DNA of 64,000 nucleotides, from NCBI RefSeq assembly GCF_001078595.1, contig NZ_LFTY01000001.1, positions 738,031 to 802,030 on the forward strand, in the 5' to 3' direction. This DNA comes from Candidatus Rhodobacter oscarellae (lineage in GTDB: Bacteria; Pseudomonadota; Alphaproteobacteria; Rhodobacterales; Rhodobacteraceae). The notes under the pieces were generated by a model, which saw nothing but the letters and a program-made list of their open reading frames with translations, did not search any database and was not told the origin of the DNA. Numbering within the stretch: position 1 is the first letter of the stretch; each line of letters starts with the position of its first letter. Position numbers and translations under genes: made by a program. Positions 1 to 13,300 of this stretch are shown in pieces.

Positions 1-349
1 CAGGTTTCATCAGAAACCAGAAGCCGTACAAACAGTGAAGCTGACTATCCATCATCGGGTCATGAGCAAGCCCAATCCCCTAGGTAGTTGATATGCAGAT
101 GCTTGATCCATCGAATGAACCAAACCGCCCACATATCTCTTCAGTTACTAGCAATTTCAAAGAGCGTAGAGACAAAATCAACAGGATGCGCCGTATCGTA
201 GCTGGCGCGCCCCGCCTCAAGTATCCCTGTTTTTAGTCTACGCCATCCGCTTAGTGGCTTGCGCCGCCGCCCGTCTGACGTCCCGTTGTGCGCCTCAGCG
301 CCGCCGGTGAAAGGGCTTTTAGGGGTACCCACCCAGGGTCGCAAGTGGT
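1..349. other. Left-end region without a supported gene
   Basis: No open frame here has convincing coding character. Two plus-strand frames are open from the window edge for about 28-30 codons, but their third codon positions are not GC-rich, unlike genes elsewhere in the window. A 67-codon minus-strand frame at 141-344 is rich in Arg, Gly and Pro, has no recognisable domain and is probably chance. The stretch near 325-345 shares a short CCTGGGTGGG string (minus strand) with a dispersed repeat found at 14496 and 46129. A gene tail entering from the left cannot be excluded. Confidence 0.4.
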
Positions 350-608
350 TTTTTTCAGCTAGATGACATTTTTTTAAAGGCTTTTAATTTTCAAGCAAAA
401 ACAATTAGTTACGACATGCCCTGTTTTTGGCCTTCGGCTCTTTCCGCTATGTTTACCATGGTTTTGCGCGCGCGCTTAAGCGACTCGATTGCCGCCTTTG
501 CACCATATCTTGGGTTATGCACAGGCTTACCCCCAGAATCCGGTGATTTGCGCCGAGTCGGAGTGGATAACCGCGACTCGTGCAAGAATCGTGATTCAGG
601 CCTGACTC
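350..608. other. Origin-like intergenic region: AT-rich tract, DnaA box, GANTC cluster
   Basis: An AT-rich tract (about 350-412) precedes a perfect DnaA box, TTATGCACA, at 515-523. A one-mismatch box lies on the opposite strand at 562-570 (AGTGGATAA). GANTC, the CcrM methylation site of alphaproteobacteria, occurs at 482, 536, 555, 575, 586, 593 and 604. That is seven sites in 127 bp, five of them within 54 bp. AT-rich DNA, DnaA boxes and methylation sites together are typical of alphaproteobacterial origins or DnaA/CcrM-controlled promoters. No dnaA, parAB or hemE is visible, so this is only an origin-like candidate. The cluster runs into the 3' end of msrQ. Confidence 0.35.
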
Positions 609-1246
609 GCCCGGCGCACGGGAAATTTGAGCCGCAACGCCAAAAGAAGCACGATCGCCGCGTTGTAGAGCATCGGCTCTAGGTTCCAGGTCTTCGCCAG
701 CATAATGAAGTGGATGCCGCCCAAGAGGACCGCCGGGTAGGTCAGCTTATGCAGCCTGCGCCATTTGATCGGCCCAAGCTTGCGCACCATCCGGTTATTC
801 GAGGTCCAGGCCAGCGGGATCAGCAGCAAGAACCCCGCCATCCCTATGGTGATGTAAGGCCGCTTGACGATGTCACGCCAGATGTCGCCCAGGTCTCCTA
901 CATCCAGCACCAGCCAGACCAGCAGGTGCAGCGTGATATATAGGAACGCCATCAGCCCGATTGCGCGGCGGAATTTGACCAGGTCGATCTTTGTGAACCG
1001 CCGCAACGGGGTGATCGCCAGGCCAAAGATCAGGATCTGCAGCCCCAGCTCTCCATAGAGGTGCTCCAAAGCGCGGATCGGCTCGGAGCTTAGCGTCCCG
1101 TTCAGGGCTTGAAGGAACCACAACACGGCCGGGACCGGCATCACGACATAAAGGACCCAGGCGGGCAGACGGCGCGTCCACGCGTTTATGCGCTGCGCGA
1201 CGCCCATGGGCTTAGCCCGTGATGCTGCCAATGTGCCTGCGGGCAT
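596..1246 (-). CDS. msrQ: MsrQ, heme-binding membrane subunit of the periplasmic methionine sulfoxide reductase
   Basis: A 216-residue protein of the YedZ/MsrQ family. It is an inner-membrane b-heme protein that passes quinol-pool electrons to the periplasmic molybdoenzyme MsrP, which repairs oxidised methionines. Several hydrophobic helices are visible, with histidines in a helix near residues 100-107 (ITLHLLVW) and in HKLTYPAVLLGGIHF, as expected for heme ligation in the ferric-reductase-like fold. It lies 30 bp downstream of msrP on the same strand, the usual order. Length is normal. An internal Met at residue 14 is a possible alternative start. Confidence 0.92.
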   Translation of the reverse strand: MPAGTLAASRAKPMGVAQRINAWTRRLPAWVLYVVMPVPAVLWFLQALNGTLSSEPIRALEHLYGELGLQILIFGLAITPLRRFTKIDLVKFRRAIGLMAFLYITLHLLVWLVLDVGDLGDIWRDIVKRPYITIGMAGFLLLIPLAWTSNNRMVRKLGPIKWRRLHKLTYPAVLLGGIHFIMLAKTWNLEPMLYNAAIVLLLALRLKFPVRRASQA

Positions 1247-1276
1247 CAGGATCGGCTCCTTGATTTATCAAAGCGA

Positions 1277-2212
1277 TCAAAAGTGCTCGTTGATCAGATC
1301 CATGCCCTCGTACAGGCTGGCGACCTCATCCTCGTAGCCGTTGAACATCAGCGTGGGGATCTTCTGGGCGAAGAGCCCGCCGCCCACGCGCCGCTCCTTG
1401 GCTTGGCTCCAGCGCGGGTGCGAGCGTTCGGGGTTCACATTCGAGTAGAAGCCGTATTCGCGCGGGATGAGCTGGTTCCAGCTCGCATGCGGCTCTTCCT
1501 CGACCAGCGAGATGCGCACGACGGATTTGATCGACTTAAAGCCGTACTTCCACGGCACGACCAAGCGGATCGGCGCGCCGTTTTGTTTCGGCATAGGCTC
1601 GTCGTAAAGCCCAGTCGCCATGATGGTCAGCGGGTGCATAGCCTCGTCCAGGCGCAGCCCCTCGCGATACGGCCAATCAATGAATTGGCGCCGCTGGCCC
1701 TGCATCTCTTCCGGGCGCAGCAAGGTCTCGAAGGCCACATACTTGGCCTCGGGTTTCACGCCGACGCGGTTCAGCAGGTCGGCCAGCTCAAACCCGACCC
1801 AGGGCACGATCATCGACCAGGCCTCGACGCAGCGGAAGCGATAGATCCGCTCCTCTAGCTCGACGCCCTCCATGATCTGCTCCATGGAGTATTCGCCGGG
1901 CTTCTCGACCAGGCCGTCGATGGTGATGGACCAGGGGTCGGTGGTCAAGGCGCCGGCGTGTCGCGCCGGGTCGCCCTTATCGGTGCCGAACTCATAGAAG
2001 TTGTTATAAGTGGTGATGTCTTGGAGGGAGTTGGGCTCTTCGCTGATCGAGTACTGGCTAGGCTTGGCATTCAGCTTGGCCCAGGCCGCGCCGCCGATGC
2101 CGCCCGCAGCGGCCAGGGCCCCTGCCCCGGCCATAACCTGGCGCCTGTTCAGGAATGCCGCCTTAGGCGTCACATCCGCATGCGTAAGATCGTTCTTCCA
2201 ACGTCCAGCCAT
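1277..2212 (-). CDS. msrP: MsrP, catalytic molybdopterin subunit of periplasmic methionine sulfoxide reductase
   Basis: A 311-residue YedY/MsrP-family enzyme that reduces protein-bound methionine sulfoxide in the periplasm. The N-terminus carries a twin-arginine signal (NRRQVMAGAG at residues 22-31) followed by a hydrophobic Ala/Gly segment, consistent with export of the folded Mo-cofactor enzyme. The Mo-ligand cysteine is C128 in the motif YRFRCVEAW. The C-terminal part (GAPIRLVVPWKYGFKSIKS) is typical of the sulfite-oxidase fold. It is the first gene of a two-gene operon with msrQ. Confidence 0.95.
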   Translation of the reverse strand: MAGRWKNDLTHADVTPKAAFLNRRQVMAGAGALAAAGGIGGAAWAKLNAKPSQYSISEEPNSLQDITTYNNFYEFGTDKGDPARHAGALTTDPWSITIDGLVEKPGEYSMEQIMEGVELEERIYRFRCVEAWSMIVPWVGFELADLLNRVGVKPEAKYVAFETLLRPEEMQGQRRQFIDWPYREGLRLDEAMHPLTIMATGLYDEPMPKQNGAPIRLVVPWKYGFKSIKSVVRISLVEEEPHASWNQLIPREYGFYSNVNPERSHPRWSQAKERRVGGGLFAQKIPTLMFNGYEDEVASLYEGMDLINEHF

Positions 2213-2328
2213 CTATCCCTCCGCTTCAACGCTTGCCCTCACGTAGCCTCCCATACCTTGAAAACCAAATTACTTGTGCTCACGATTGCGTCGGGAATCA
2301 TTTCAATTCTTAGTGGTACGGCGCAGCA

Positions 2329-2820
2329 TCACCGCGGCGGCAGCCTGCGCGTCATCGTCAAACTCGTCGGACGGTCATAGCCCGGATGGGCGGTGCGGCC
2401 GGTCTCCGCAAAGCCCTGGCGCGCGAAATAGGCGTGGTTCTCGGTCAGTTCGACGCGGGTCTGCAGTTCCAGATACTGCGCGTCCCAACCATGGGCTTCC
2501 TGCTCGACCCAGTCGAGCAAGGCTCGCGCCAAACCCTGCCCCCGCGCGGATGGGTGAACCGCAAGCTTCCCAAGATAAAGATGATCGGGATGCACGGTGA
2601 CAAAAAGGCAGGCGAGCGGTTTGCCCCGCTTATCCAAGATGGCCAGTAAGACCTCGTCGGCGGCGAAGTCCCGCACCTGCTGGGCGGTCATCCGATGCAG
2701 CGACGACGGTGGGTCGACCCGGCCCTCCATGTATCTGAAGGCGTCGTGCAGGAGCGCTAGAAACGCCTCCGCATCGGGCCGAAGCACCCAAGAGACGTCA
2801 TCCACGCTCGCCCTCTTCAT
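2329..2820 (-). CDS. GNAT-family N-acetyltransferase
   Basis: A 163-residue acetyltransferase starting at the ATG at 2820. This start overlaps the stop of the upstream gene in an ATGA, so the longer open frame is not needed. The acetyl-CoA-binding motif A is clear (KLAVHPSARGQGLARALL), followed by ENHAYFARQGF motif B. The substrate is unknown. Its core is closely similar to the C-terminal domain of the preceding gene (shared ACLF, LYLGKLAV and RGQGLAR), so the two acetyltransferase modules look like a tandem duplication. Confidence 0.85.
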   Translation of the reverse strand: MKRASVDDVSWVLRPDAEAFLALLHDAFRYMEGRVDPPSSLHRMTAQQVRDFAADEVLLAILDKRGKPLACLFVTVHPDHLYLGKLAVHPSARGQGLARALLDWVEQEAHGWDAQYLELQTRVELTENHAYFARQGFAETGRTAHPGYDRPTSLTMTRRLPPR

Positions 2821-3878
2821 AATGGACGCATCATGGTGACAACGCCGGGCTCTCCATCGCGCTCTTGCGGTGTCTCGAACCCCAGGCGTCCGAATGTGGC
2901 CTGCAGCTGCGTCAAGCTGGCACCGGTATCGAGGGTCAATGCGGCGAGGCCCTGCGTTCTCGCCTGACTTGCGGCACGCTCGACCAACTGGCGCGCCAGA
3001 CCTTGGCCCCGGCAAGTCTCCTCAACCGCCAGCTTGCCAAGATATAGCGCGTCCGGATGATCCCTTGAGGCGCGCGTGAATAGACAAGCCACCGGGTAGG
3101 GCGTTCCGATCAGCCAGCACGCACCTTGCTGGGCTTCCTCCGCAAGCGCCTCTGCCGTCGCCTGCGTCGCCCCGGCGGGGCGCCCAAGGATTGGCTCCAT
3201 ATAAGCGAAGGATTTTGCCAGCAGACGCTGCACGCCCGCCCAGTCGGTCTCATTCCCTGCACGGTAGGGCGTAAGGTCGCCAGGCCAGGGCACGAATTCA
3301 AGCTCTGGCCAGAACTTAACATGCCGCGCGGCCTTCGCCTCATGGGTCACACGATTGTTGGTGTCTGTGTTCCCGATCAGGCGAAAGCCAAAGATCGGCT
3401 CTAGCCCGCATGGGGTGTAGATTTCCAGCTCCCCGCCAGAGAGCCGTGCGCCGATCATATGCGTCGTGCAGGCGAAGCGGCGGATGCCCTCATGACTGTC
3501 TGCAAGCGGCGTGTAGGCGGACCCAAAATGATCCTCATACCATAGATGCACGCGCGCCTGATTGCGGATCTCAACGGGCGGCTCGGGTGGGAAGAGCGGG
3601 GTTAGCCGTTGGATCACGGCGTCCTCGGCGGCGTAGCTGAGATCCGTGTCGTCAAAATAGAAGACGTCGTAGTCTTTTACGCCATAGTCGTCGGGTCGCC
3701 CGGTGAGGCTGTTCCAGATGTTGCCGTAGAGCGCGCCGGACACCAGCCACCCATCCGGCAAGCCGGTCTCGGCCAAAACCTCCAGACGCCGCATCACACC
3801 GCGGTTCGCCGACAGGATATCGCGGGCCGCCTTTAGCTGAATGGCCTGCGAAAGCCCTGAATAGCGAAGGTGGTCCAT
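2817..3878 (-). CDS. Nucleotidyltransferase-like protein fused to a C-terminal GNAT domain
   Basis: 353 residues in two parts. Residues about 1-200 match the DUF925 / NTP_transf_6 nucleotidyltransferase-like family, with an SGALYGNIWN segment and an acidic KDYDVFYFDD motif resembling the metal-binding aspartates of the pol-beta fold. Residues about 215-353 are a GNAT acetyltransferase (LYLGKLAVEETCRGQGLAR). The family usually has only the first domain, so the fusion is notable. It lies 34 bp downstream of cobN and overlaps the next GNAT gene, so it may be carried on the riboswitch-controlled transcript. Substrates of both domains are unknown. Confidence 0.8.
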   Translation of the reverse strand: MDHLRYSGLSQAIQLKAARDILSANRGVMRRLEVLAETGLPDGWLVSGALYGNIWNSLTGRPDDYGVKDYDVFYFDDTDLSYAAEDAVIQRLTPLFPPEPPVEIRNQARVHLWYEDHFGSAYTPLADSHEGIRRFACTTHMIGARLSGGELEIYTPCGLEPIFGFRLIGNTDTNNRVTHEAKAARHVKFWPELEFVPWPGDLTPYRAGNETDWAGVQRLLAKSFAYMEPILGRPAGATQATAEALAEEAQQGACWLIGTPYPVACLFTRASRDHPDALYLGKLAVEETCRGQGLARQLVERAASQARTQGLAALTLDTGASLTQLQATFGRLGFETPQERDGEPGVVTMMRPL

Positions 3879-3912
3879 TCGATGCGCCCGGTTGAGTAAA
3901 CGGCAACTACGC

Positions 3913-7587
<3,675 letters not shown>

Positions 7588-8040
7588 CTAGGTCAGGGGC
7601 TTTTCCATAAAGAGGCTCGTGGGGTCATCCAGATACTCCCCAAACGGGCCGCGATAGGTGAAGCCGTGCCGCTCGTATAGCCGATGCGCCGCATGGAGCG
7701 TGTCGCCGGTCTCTAGCCGCAGCACCGGCAGTCCCATCGCGCGGGCCTTGGTCTCTATTGCCTGCAGGATCGCTCCAGCAGCACCAGTGCCACGCGCCTC
7801 AGACGCCGTGAACATGGATTTCACTTCGCCGTAGTCGCCCTTGTTGGCCAGCGCGCCGGTGCCGATCACTGTCTCGCCCTTCAAAGCGTGGAAGAAACTG
7901 ATCTCGGGCGCGCAAAGCGCATCGACAGACAGGAAGTGGTTCGCTTCCGCCGGGAACAGCTCCTGCATCAGGGCATGGCTTGCCTTCAGCAAAGCCTCCG
8001 CCTCTGGGTGCCTGGGGTCGCCTTCGGTAACGCGGATCAT
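7588..8040 (-). CDS. GNAT-family acetyltransferase inserted between cobW and cobN
   Basis: 150 residues with a GNAT motif (SEARGTGAAGAILQAIETKA) and a downstream ALxLYERHGF-type motif (HRLYERHGFTYRGPFGEY). Its start overlaps the cobW stop in an ATGA, and its stop abuts the cobN start, so the three are translationally coupled. The substrate cannot be read from sequence. GNATs of this size often act on small amines or antibiotics. A role in cobalamin metabolism is only suggested by context. Confidence 0.85.
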   Translation of the reverse strand: MIRVTEGDPRHPEAEALLKASHALMQELFPAEANHFLSVDALCAPEISFFHALKGETVIGTGALANKGDYGEVKSMFTASEARGTGAAGAILQAIETKARAMGLPVLRLETGDTLHAAHRLYERHGFTYRGPFGEYLDDPTSLFMEKPLT

Positions 8041-9116
8041 GCAGCAAGCGCGGCTTCGATGCCCGCGCGATCCAGCCCAGCCTGTCCGATCACGACAAGG
8101 CGCGTCTCGCGCGCATCGCCGCCCAGAGGGCGATCAAAATAGGTCTCGATCCGGGGCCCCACCGCCTGCAGGGTCAGGCGCATTGGTTTGCCCTGTACGG
8201 CAGCGAAGCCCTTCAGGCGCAGGATGTCATGGTTGCGGATCACCTCGGCGACATGCTCGGCAAAGGCCTTGGGGTCGGTGATCTCGGGCAGGGTGACAAC
8301 GAAGCTTTCGAACTCGTCATGGCCATGCGCATGTTCGTGATCGTGATCATGCTCGTGGTGGTCTTCGTCGCCCGCGTCATGGTGGTGGTGATGGTGATGC
8401 AGCTCGTGCCGCGCGCTCAGGTCGTCCTCAGCCGCCTGGCCGCGACCCAGCAGCACCTCAACGGGCAAAGCGCCCATGGAAGTCTTGACCACCTGCACCC
8501 CGTCCCGCGCCTCCTCTCCGAGGCGAGTGGCGAGGCTCATTGCCTGCGCGTCCCCAAGAAGGTCCGCCTTGTTGACGACGATCATGTCGGCGCAGGCGAC
8601 CTGGTCCTCGAAGAGCTCTGAAAGGGGCGTCTCGTGGTCCAGGTTCTCGTCCATCTTGCGCTGGGCGTCCACCGCCTCGACGTTATGGGCGAACTGGCCA
8701 TCGCTGACCGCCTTGCCGTCCACCACGGTGACCACGCCGTCCACGGTGACCCGCGTGGCGATCTGCGGCCAGTTGAAGGCGCGGACCAGGGGCTGCGGCA
8801 ATGCCAGCCCGGAGGTCTCGATCACGATGTGGTCCGGCGGCTCGGGCCGGTCCAGCAGCTTCTCCATCGTTGGCACAAAATCATCGGCCACGGTGCAGCA
8901 GATGCAGCCGTTCGACAGCTCCATCACATCATCATCGGTGCAGGTCTCGTCGCCGCAGCCCTTCAGGATGTCGCCATCCACGCCCAGGTCGCCGAACTCG
9001 TTGATGATGAGCGCGATGCGCCGCCCTTCGGCGTTCTGCAGCATGTGGCGGATAAGCGTGGTCTTACCGGACCCGAGAAAGCCGGTGACAACGGTGGCTG
9101 GTATCTTGGCTGGCAT
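8037..9116 (-). CDS. cobW: CobW, GTP-binding metallochaperone with His-rich linker
   Basis: 359-residue COG0523 G3E GTPase. Walker A is at residues 12-19 (GFLGSGKT), the metal-binding CICC motif at 71-74, and the guanine-specificity NKAD motif near residue 180. A histidine- and acid-rich stretch of about 30 residues follows (around 240-272: seven consecutive His, then His/Asp/Glu alternation), ahead of the C-terminal CobW_C domain. In aerobic B12 synthesis CobW is thought to supply cobalt to CobNST. The gene follows the CbiM-like transporter gene, with a hairpin between them, and is coupled to the downstream GNAT. Confidence 0.95.
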   Translation of the reverse strand: MPAKIPATVVTGFLGSGKTTLIRHMLQNAEGRRIALIINEFGDLGVDGDILKGCGDETCTDDDVMELSNGCICCTVADDFVPTMEKLLDRPEPPDHIVIETSGLALPQPLVRAFNWPQIATRVTVDGVVTVVDGKAVSDGQFAHNVEAVDAQRKMDENLDHETPLSELFEDQVACADMIVVNKADLLGDAQAMSLATRLGEEARDGVQVVKTSMGALPVEVLLGRGQAAEDDLSARHELHHHHHHHDAGDEDHHEHDHDHEHAHGHDEFESFVVTLPEITDPKAFAEHVAEVIRNHDILRLKGFAAVQGKPMRLTLQAVGPRIETYFDRPLGGDARETRLVVIGQAGLDRAGIEAALAA

Positions 9117-9125
9117 GGCTGGCCC

Positions 9126-9169
9126 TCAAAACAAAAGGTATCGCGGCCCCTCCCACAAGGAGGGGCCGC
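9126..9169 (-). terminator. Stem-loop with T-rich tail between the CbiM-like gene and cobW
   Basis: A perfect 11-bp GC-rich stem pairs 9143-9153 with 9159-9169 around a 5-nt loop. On the minus strand it is followed by an interrupted T tract (CCTTTTGTTTTG). This resembles an intrinsic terminator and sits inside the riboswitch operon, so it may make expression of cobW-cobN lower than that of the permease rather than end the transcript. Confidence 0.6.
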
Positions 9170-9191
9170 CGTAGGTTGCGAGAGAAGGCGA

Positions 9192-9872
9192 TCAGGCGGC
9201 TTTATAGAGCCGCGGTGTGGTCAGCGCGGGGCTGCGCAGCACGTCGCGTCCCGCCTTTGCGCCGGCCAGCACGGCCAGGTCGATCAGCGGCTCGACCAGC
9301 ACCACCAGGATGTAGGCCGCAGCAAAGCTCATCACGGCGGCCATGTTCTCGGCGCCGAAGCCCTGCCCGTAGAAGGCCCAGAACGCGACCCAGGCGATCA
9401 CGCCGCCCTGGTACATGCCCGAGAGCGTCAGCGCTTGGCCGTATTTGAGGTCAACATAAGCCGTGTTCGGCGCCACGATGCGCCGCGCCAGAGCGGCGAT
9501 CGCAAAGATCGGCACCAGCAGCGTCGTAACATTCACAAAGTACATCGGCGCGTCCGGAGGCGCGAGGAACAGGCTCTGGATCGCCAGCCCCGCGGCCAAG
9601 CCGATCGCGGCGGGCGCGGCGCCCAGGATCAGCAGAAGCGTTGTTCCCAAGATGAAATGTACCTCCGAGACGCCGACCGGGAATTTCGGCAGAATCTCGA
9701 AAAAGAACAGGACACCGACAGTCGCGATAACCGCGCGCGTGGCCAAGGCCACCGCACCGTTCGCTTTCAAGTCGTCCCACGCCAGCTTGGCGGCGTAACC
9801 AGCGGCCCCAGCCGCGGTTCCATAGGCAAGCACCATTTTTGCGCCGTGCACGACACCCGGTTCGATATGCAT
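9192..9872 (-). CDS. CbiM-like cobalt-uptake permease (energy-coupling factor type)
   Basis: 226-residue integral membrane protein. The start is the ATG at 9872, with Shine-Dalgarno GAGGAGA upstream, giving the N-terminus MHIEPGVVHGAK. A free N-terminal Met-His is the metal-binding signature of CbiM/NikM proteins. The segment SEVHFILGTTLLLILGAAP resembles their second conserved block, and about six hydrophobic helices are visible. It is the first gene behind the cobalamin riboswitch and precedes cobW, which supports cobalt import. No CbiN, CbiO or CbiQ partner follows, so how it is energised is open. Confidence 0.8.
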   Translation of the reverse strand: MHIEPGVVHGAKMVLAYGTAAGAAGYAAKLAWDDLKANGAVALATRAVIATVGVLFFFEILPKFPVGVSEVHFILGTTLLLILGAAPAAIGLAAGLAIQSLFLAPPDAPMYFVNVTTLLVPIFAIAALARRIVAPNTAYVDLKYGQALTLSGMYQGGVIAWVAFWAFYGQGFGAENMAAVMSFAAAYILVVLVEPLIDLAVLAGAKAGRDVLRSPALTTPRLYKAA

Positions 9873-9919
9873 AGTTTGTCTCCTCTGCCGTCGCCCCGAC
9901 GGTCTCTGGGTTGCATTAA

Positions 9920-10112
9920 GCACGGCAGGTCTCCTGGCTTGCGGGTCGATGCTTGCGCCGCCTTCCCAGGGCTCTTTGGCCCCAGTGGCATTCAGCGCTC
10001 GCTCGCCGCGTACAGTCGCGGGGGCGGCTCTGGTTGTCGGCCCCTAATTGGGTCGCCGATCCCAGATTCCCATTTCGGCCCGCCGTGCTTGGGCACGGGC
10101 GCGGGCACCATG
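9920..10112 (-). ncRNA. Cobalamin (adenosylcobalamin-type) riboswitch
   Basis: Read on the minus strand, the element begins with GGTGCC (10104-10109), followed by AAATGGGAATCTGGGATC, the GCCCCCGCGACTGTACGC core, GCCACTGG and GGGAAGGCGGC. It ends with the B12 box AAGCCAGGAGACCTGCC (9924-9940). These are the conserved pieces of the cobalamin riboswitch in their normal order. It lies about 50 nt upstream of the CbiM-like start codon, so B12 should repress cobalt uptake, cobW and cobN. Confidence 0.93.
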
Positions 10113-10266
10113 CATGGCCATCTCGCAGGAATTGCGACGAACGGTCAAGGTCATTTGCGACGCGCGGTGGCGGGATTCCGGCGCGCGACCAGCGCGGCCC
10201 CGGGCGACGCAACCGCGATATCTTGTGGAAAACCGGCGGCTAACCGCCAAATGCAGGGGGTTTTCG

Positions 10267-10296
10267 TTGACTCCTGCCGCCTCGGCCCGCGACACT
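10267..10296 (+). promoter_or_regulatory. Possible sigma-70-type promoter for smc
   Basis: TTGACT at 10267-10272 and GACACT at 10291-10296 are separated by 18 bp, and the smc start codon follows 31 nt later. The -10 match is only moderate. Confidence 0.35.
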
Positions 10297-10326
10297 GCTC
10301 GTCAAGAATCAACACGGGCAGCAAGA

Positions 10327-13300
10327 TTGCGGTTCTCACGGCTCAGACTGAACGGCTTTAAAAGCTTCGTCGATCCCACCGATCTGGTGATCGCCGACGG
10401 CCTGACCGGTGTTGTCGGCCCGAATGGCTGCGGCAAGTCCAACCTGCTGGAGGCGCTGCGCTGGGCGATGGGCGAGAACCGCCCCACCTCGATGCGCGGC
10501 TCGGGCATGGAGGACGTGATCTTTGCCGGTGCCGCGACCCGGCCCGCGCGGAACTTCGCCGAGGTCACGATCCAGATCGACAATACCGACCGGCTGGCGC
10601 CCGCGGGGTTCAACGACCATGACCAGCTAGAGATCGTGCGCCGGATCACCCGCGACGCGGGCTCGGCCTTTAAGGTCAACACCAAAGACGCCCGCGCCCG
10701 CGACGTGCAGATGCTGTTCGCGGATGCCTCCACCGGCGCGCACTCGCCCGCCCTTGTCCGGCAAGGGCAGATCAGCGAGCTGATCAACGCCAAACCGCGG
10801 GCGCGTCGCCGCGTTCTCGAGGAGGCCGCCGGGATCAGCGGGCTCTATCAGCGCCGCCATGAGGCCGCGCTAAAGCTCAACGGCGCCGAGACCAACCTGC
10901 AACGCGTTGACGACGTGATCGAGCAGCTCGCCCAGCAACTTTCGCAGCTTGCCCGCCAAGCCCGGCAGGCCGCGCGCTATCGCGAGATCGGCGAGGCGCT
11001 GCGCCTGGCCGAGGGCCTTCTGCTCTACCGCCGTTGGCGCGAGGCCGACGCGGCACGCACCGCCGCCGCCGCCGATCTGCGCGAGCGCACCCAGGCCACG
11101 GGCGCTGCGGAACGTGCCGCCATCGCCGCCGCGCAAGCACGCGAGACGGCAGAAGAGGCCCTACCGCCGCTGCGCGAAGAGGAGGCCATCGCCGCCGCGC
11201 TCTTGCAACGCGTGCAGGTCGAGCGCGACACGCTTGCCGATCAAGAAGCCCGCGCCACCGCCGCGATAGAGACGCTGACCGCGCGCGTCACCCAGCTTGG
11301 CCATGACATCGACCGCGAAGAGGCCCTGAACCGCGATGCCGGCGAGACGATTGCACGCCTCACCGATGAGGCCCAGGATCTAGAAGCCCAGGGCGAGGGC
11401 CACGCGGAAGCATTAGAGCAAAGCAGCGCCCAGGCCCGCGAGGCGGCGAGCGCCCTGCAAGCGCAGGAAGGCCAGCTTTCGACACTGACCGAGGACACCG
11501 CGCGACTGGCGGCACGGCACCAGTCCGGGCAACGCTTGTTGGAGGACAGCCGAAAGACAAGGGAGCGCTCCGAGGCGGAAGCCGAGAAGGCAAAGGCCTC
11601 GCTTATCGCGGCGCAAGATTCGCTTGCCTCCGCCGCGGCGGCCTTCGAGCGGGCCGAGGGTGAACGCAGCGGCGCGGCCGATCAAGCCGAGCGCGCGGAA
11701 ACAGCGCTGGTGGATGCCGACATCGCGCGTTCCGAGGCACAATCGCGCGAGGCGGACGCGCGGGCGGAGCGTTCCGAGGCCGAAGGCGAAGTGAACGCCC
11801 TGCAGGCCGAGGTCAACGCGCTGGCCAAGCTGATGGAGCGCGACACTGCCGAGGGCGGGCAGATCCTGGATCTGCTGCGCGTGGCCCCAGGGTATGAAAA
11901 AGCGCTCGGGGCCGCCTTGGCCGACGACCTGCGCGCGCCAGCGGTCGAGCCAAGCGCCGCCTCCGGTTGGGTCGCGCTGCCGGGCTACAGCCAGGCGCAG
12001 ACGCTTCCGGATGGCGTGACCGGCCTGGCCAATCATGTCACCGTGCCCGAAGTGCTCGGACGACGGATCGCGCAGGTGGGCTTGGTGGACGCCGCCGACG
12101 GGTCCCGCCTGCAATCGGCGCTGAAACCCGGGCAGCGCCTGGTGTCTGTTGCGGGCGATCTGTGGCGCTGGGACGGGTTCCGCGCCGGTGCTGAGGATGC
12201 GCCCTCCGCCGCTGCCTTGCGCTTGCAGCAGTTGAACCGGCTGGAGGAGCTGAAACAAGAGCTCGTCCAGGCCAACGCCCGCGCCGAGGGCGCCGCCCGC
12301 GCGCATGAGGTTCTGACCCGCACCCTGGCCGAGCTGACCGAAGCCGACAAGGCCGCGCGTTTGGCGCGCCGCGAGGCAGACCAGAAGCTTGCGGATGTGA
12401 ATCGCGCGCTCAGCCGCGCCGAGGCCGACCGCAACATCGCCGATGGCCGCGCCGAGAGCCTGCGTCTTGCCGTGACGCGTCACGCCGACGAGGCCACCGA
12501 GGCCCGCCGCGCCGAGAAAGAGGCCGCAGACGCCCTGGCCGGGCTCGACGACCTGGACACCGCACGACGCTCGGTCGAGGAGATCAAGGTCTCGGTCGAG
12601 GGTGCGCGGATGACGATGATGTCGCGCCGTGCCGCCTTTGACGAGCTAAAGCATGCCGGCGACGCGCGTGCCAAAAGGCTGACCGAGGTTCAAAAAGAGA
12701 CCGCGACTTGGCAGCGCCGCCTGGAAACCGCCGACAAGCGGATCGCAGAGTTGGCCGAGCGCCGCACCGGGTCAGAGGCCGAGCTTGCCTCCGCCTCTGG
12801 CGAGCCCGCGCGCATCGCCGCCGAGCGCGAGAAGCTCTCGGACGCGATTGCCGAGGCCGAAGCCCGCCGCCGCGCCGCAACGGATAGGCTGGCCGAGGGG
12901 GAAACCGCGCTGCGCGAAGCCACCATTGCCGAGAGAGACGCAGAGCGCACTGCCGGGGAGGCACGAGAGGCTCGGGCCGCGGCAGAGGCCCGCACCGAGG
13001 CCGCCGCTGCCTCCGCCCGTGCTGCCACGGAACAGATCGCCGAGGCGCAAGAGATGTCGCCGCAGGACCTTCTGGAAAGCCTCGATACCGATCCTGACCA
13101 AATGCCCGCCGCCGAGAAGATCGAGCACGAGGTGAACCGCCTCAAACGGCAGCGCGACGCGCTGGGCGCGGTGAATCTGCGCGCCGAGGAAGACGCGCAA
13201 TCCGTGCAGGAAGAGCATGACGGGCTGGTCAGCGAGAAGGCCGACCTAGAGGAGGCCATCGGCAAGCTGCGCTCTGGCATCAACGCGCTTAACCGCGAGG

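Noticed and set aside
10048-10326. 93-codon N-terminal extension of smc
   Set aside because: It runs through the cobalamin riboswitch complement and lacks conservation; the SMC N-terminal motif begins at the TTG.
11413-12483. 356-codon minus-strand open frame
   Set aside because: Antisense to the smc coiled coil and hinge; no start site or family match.
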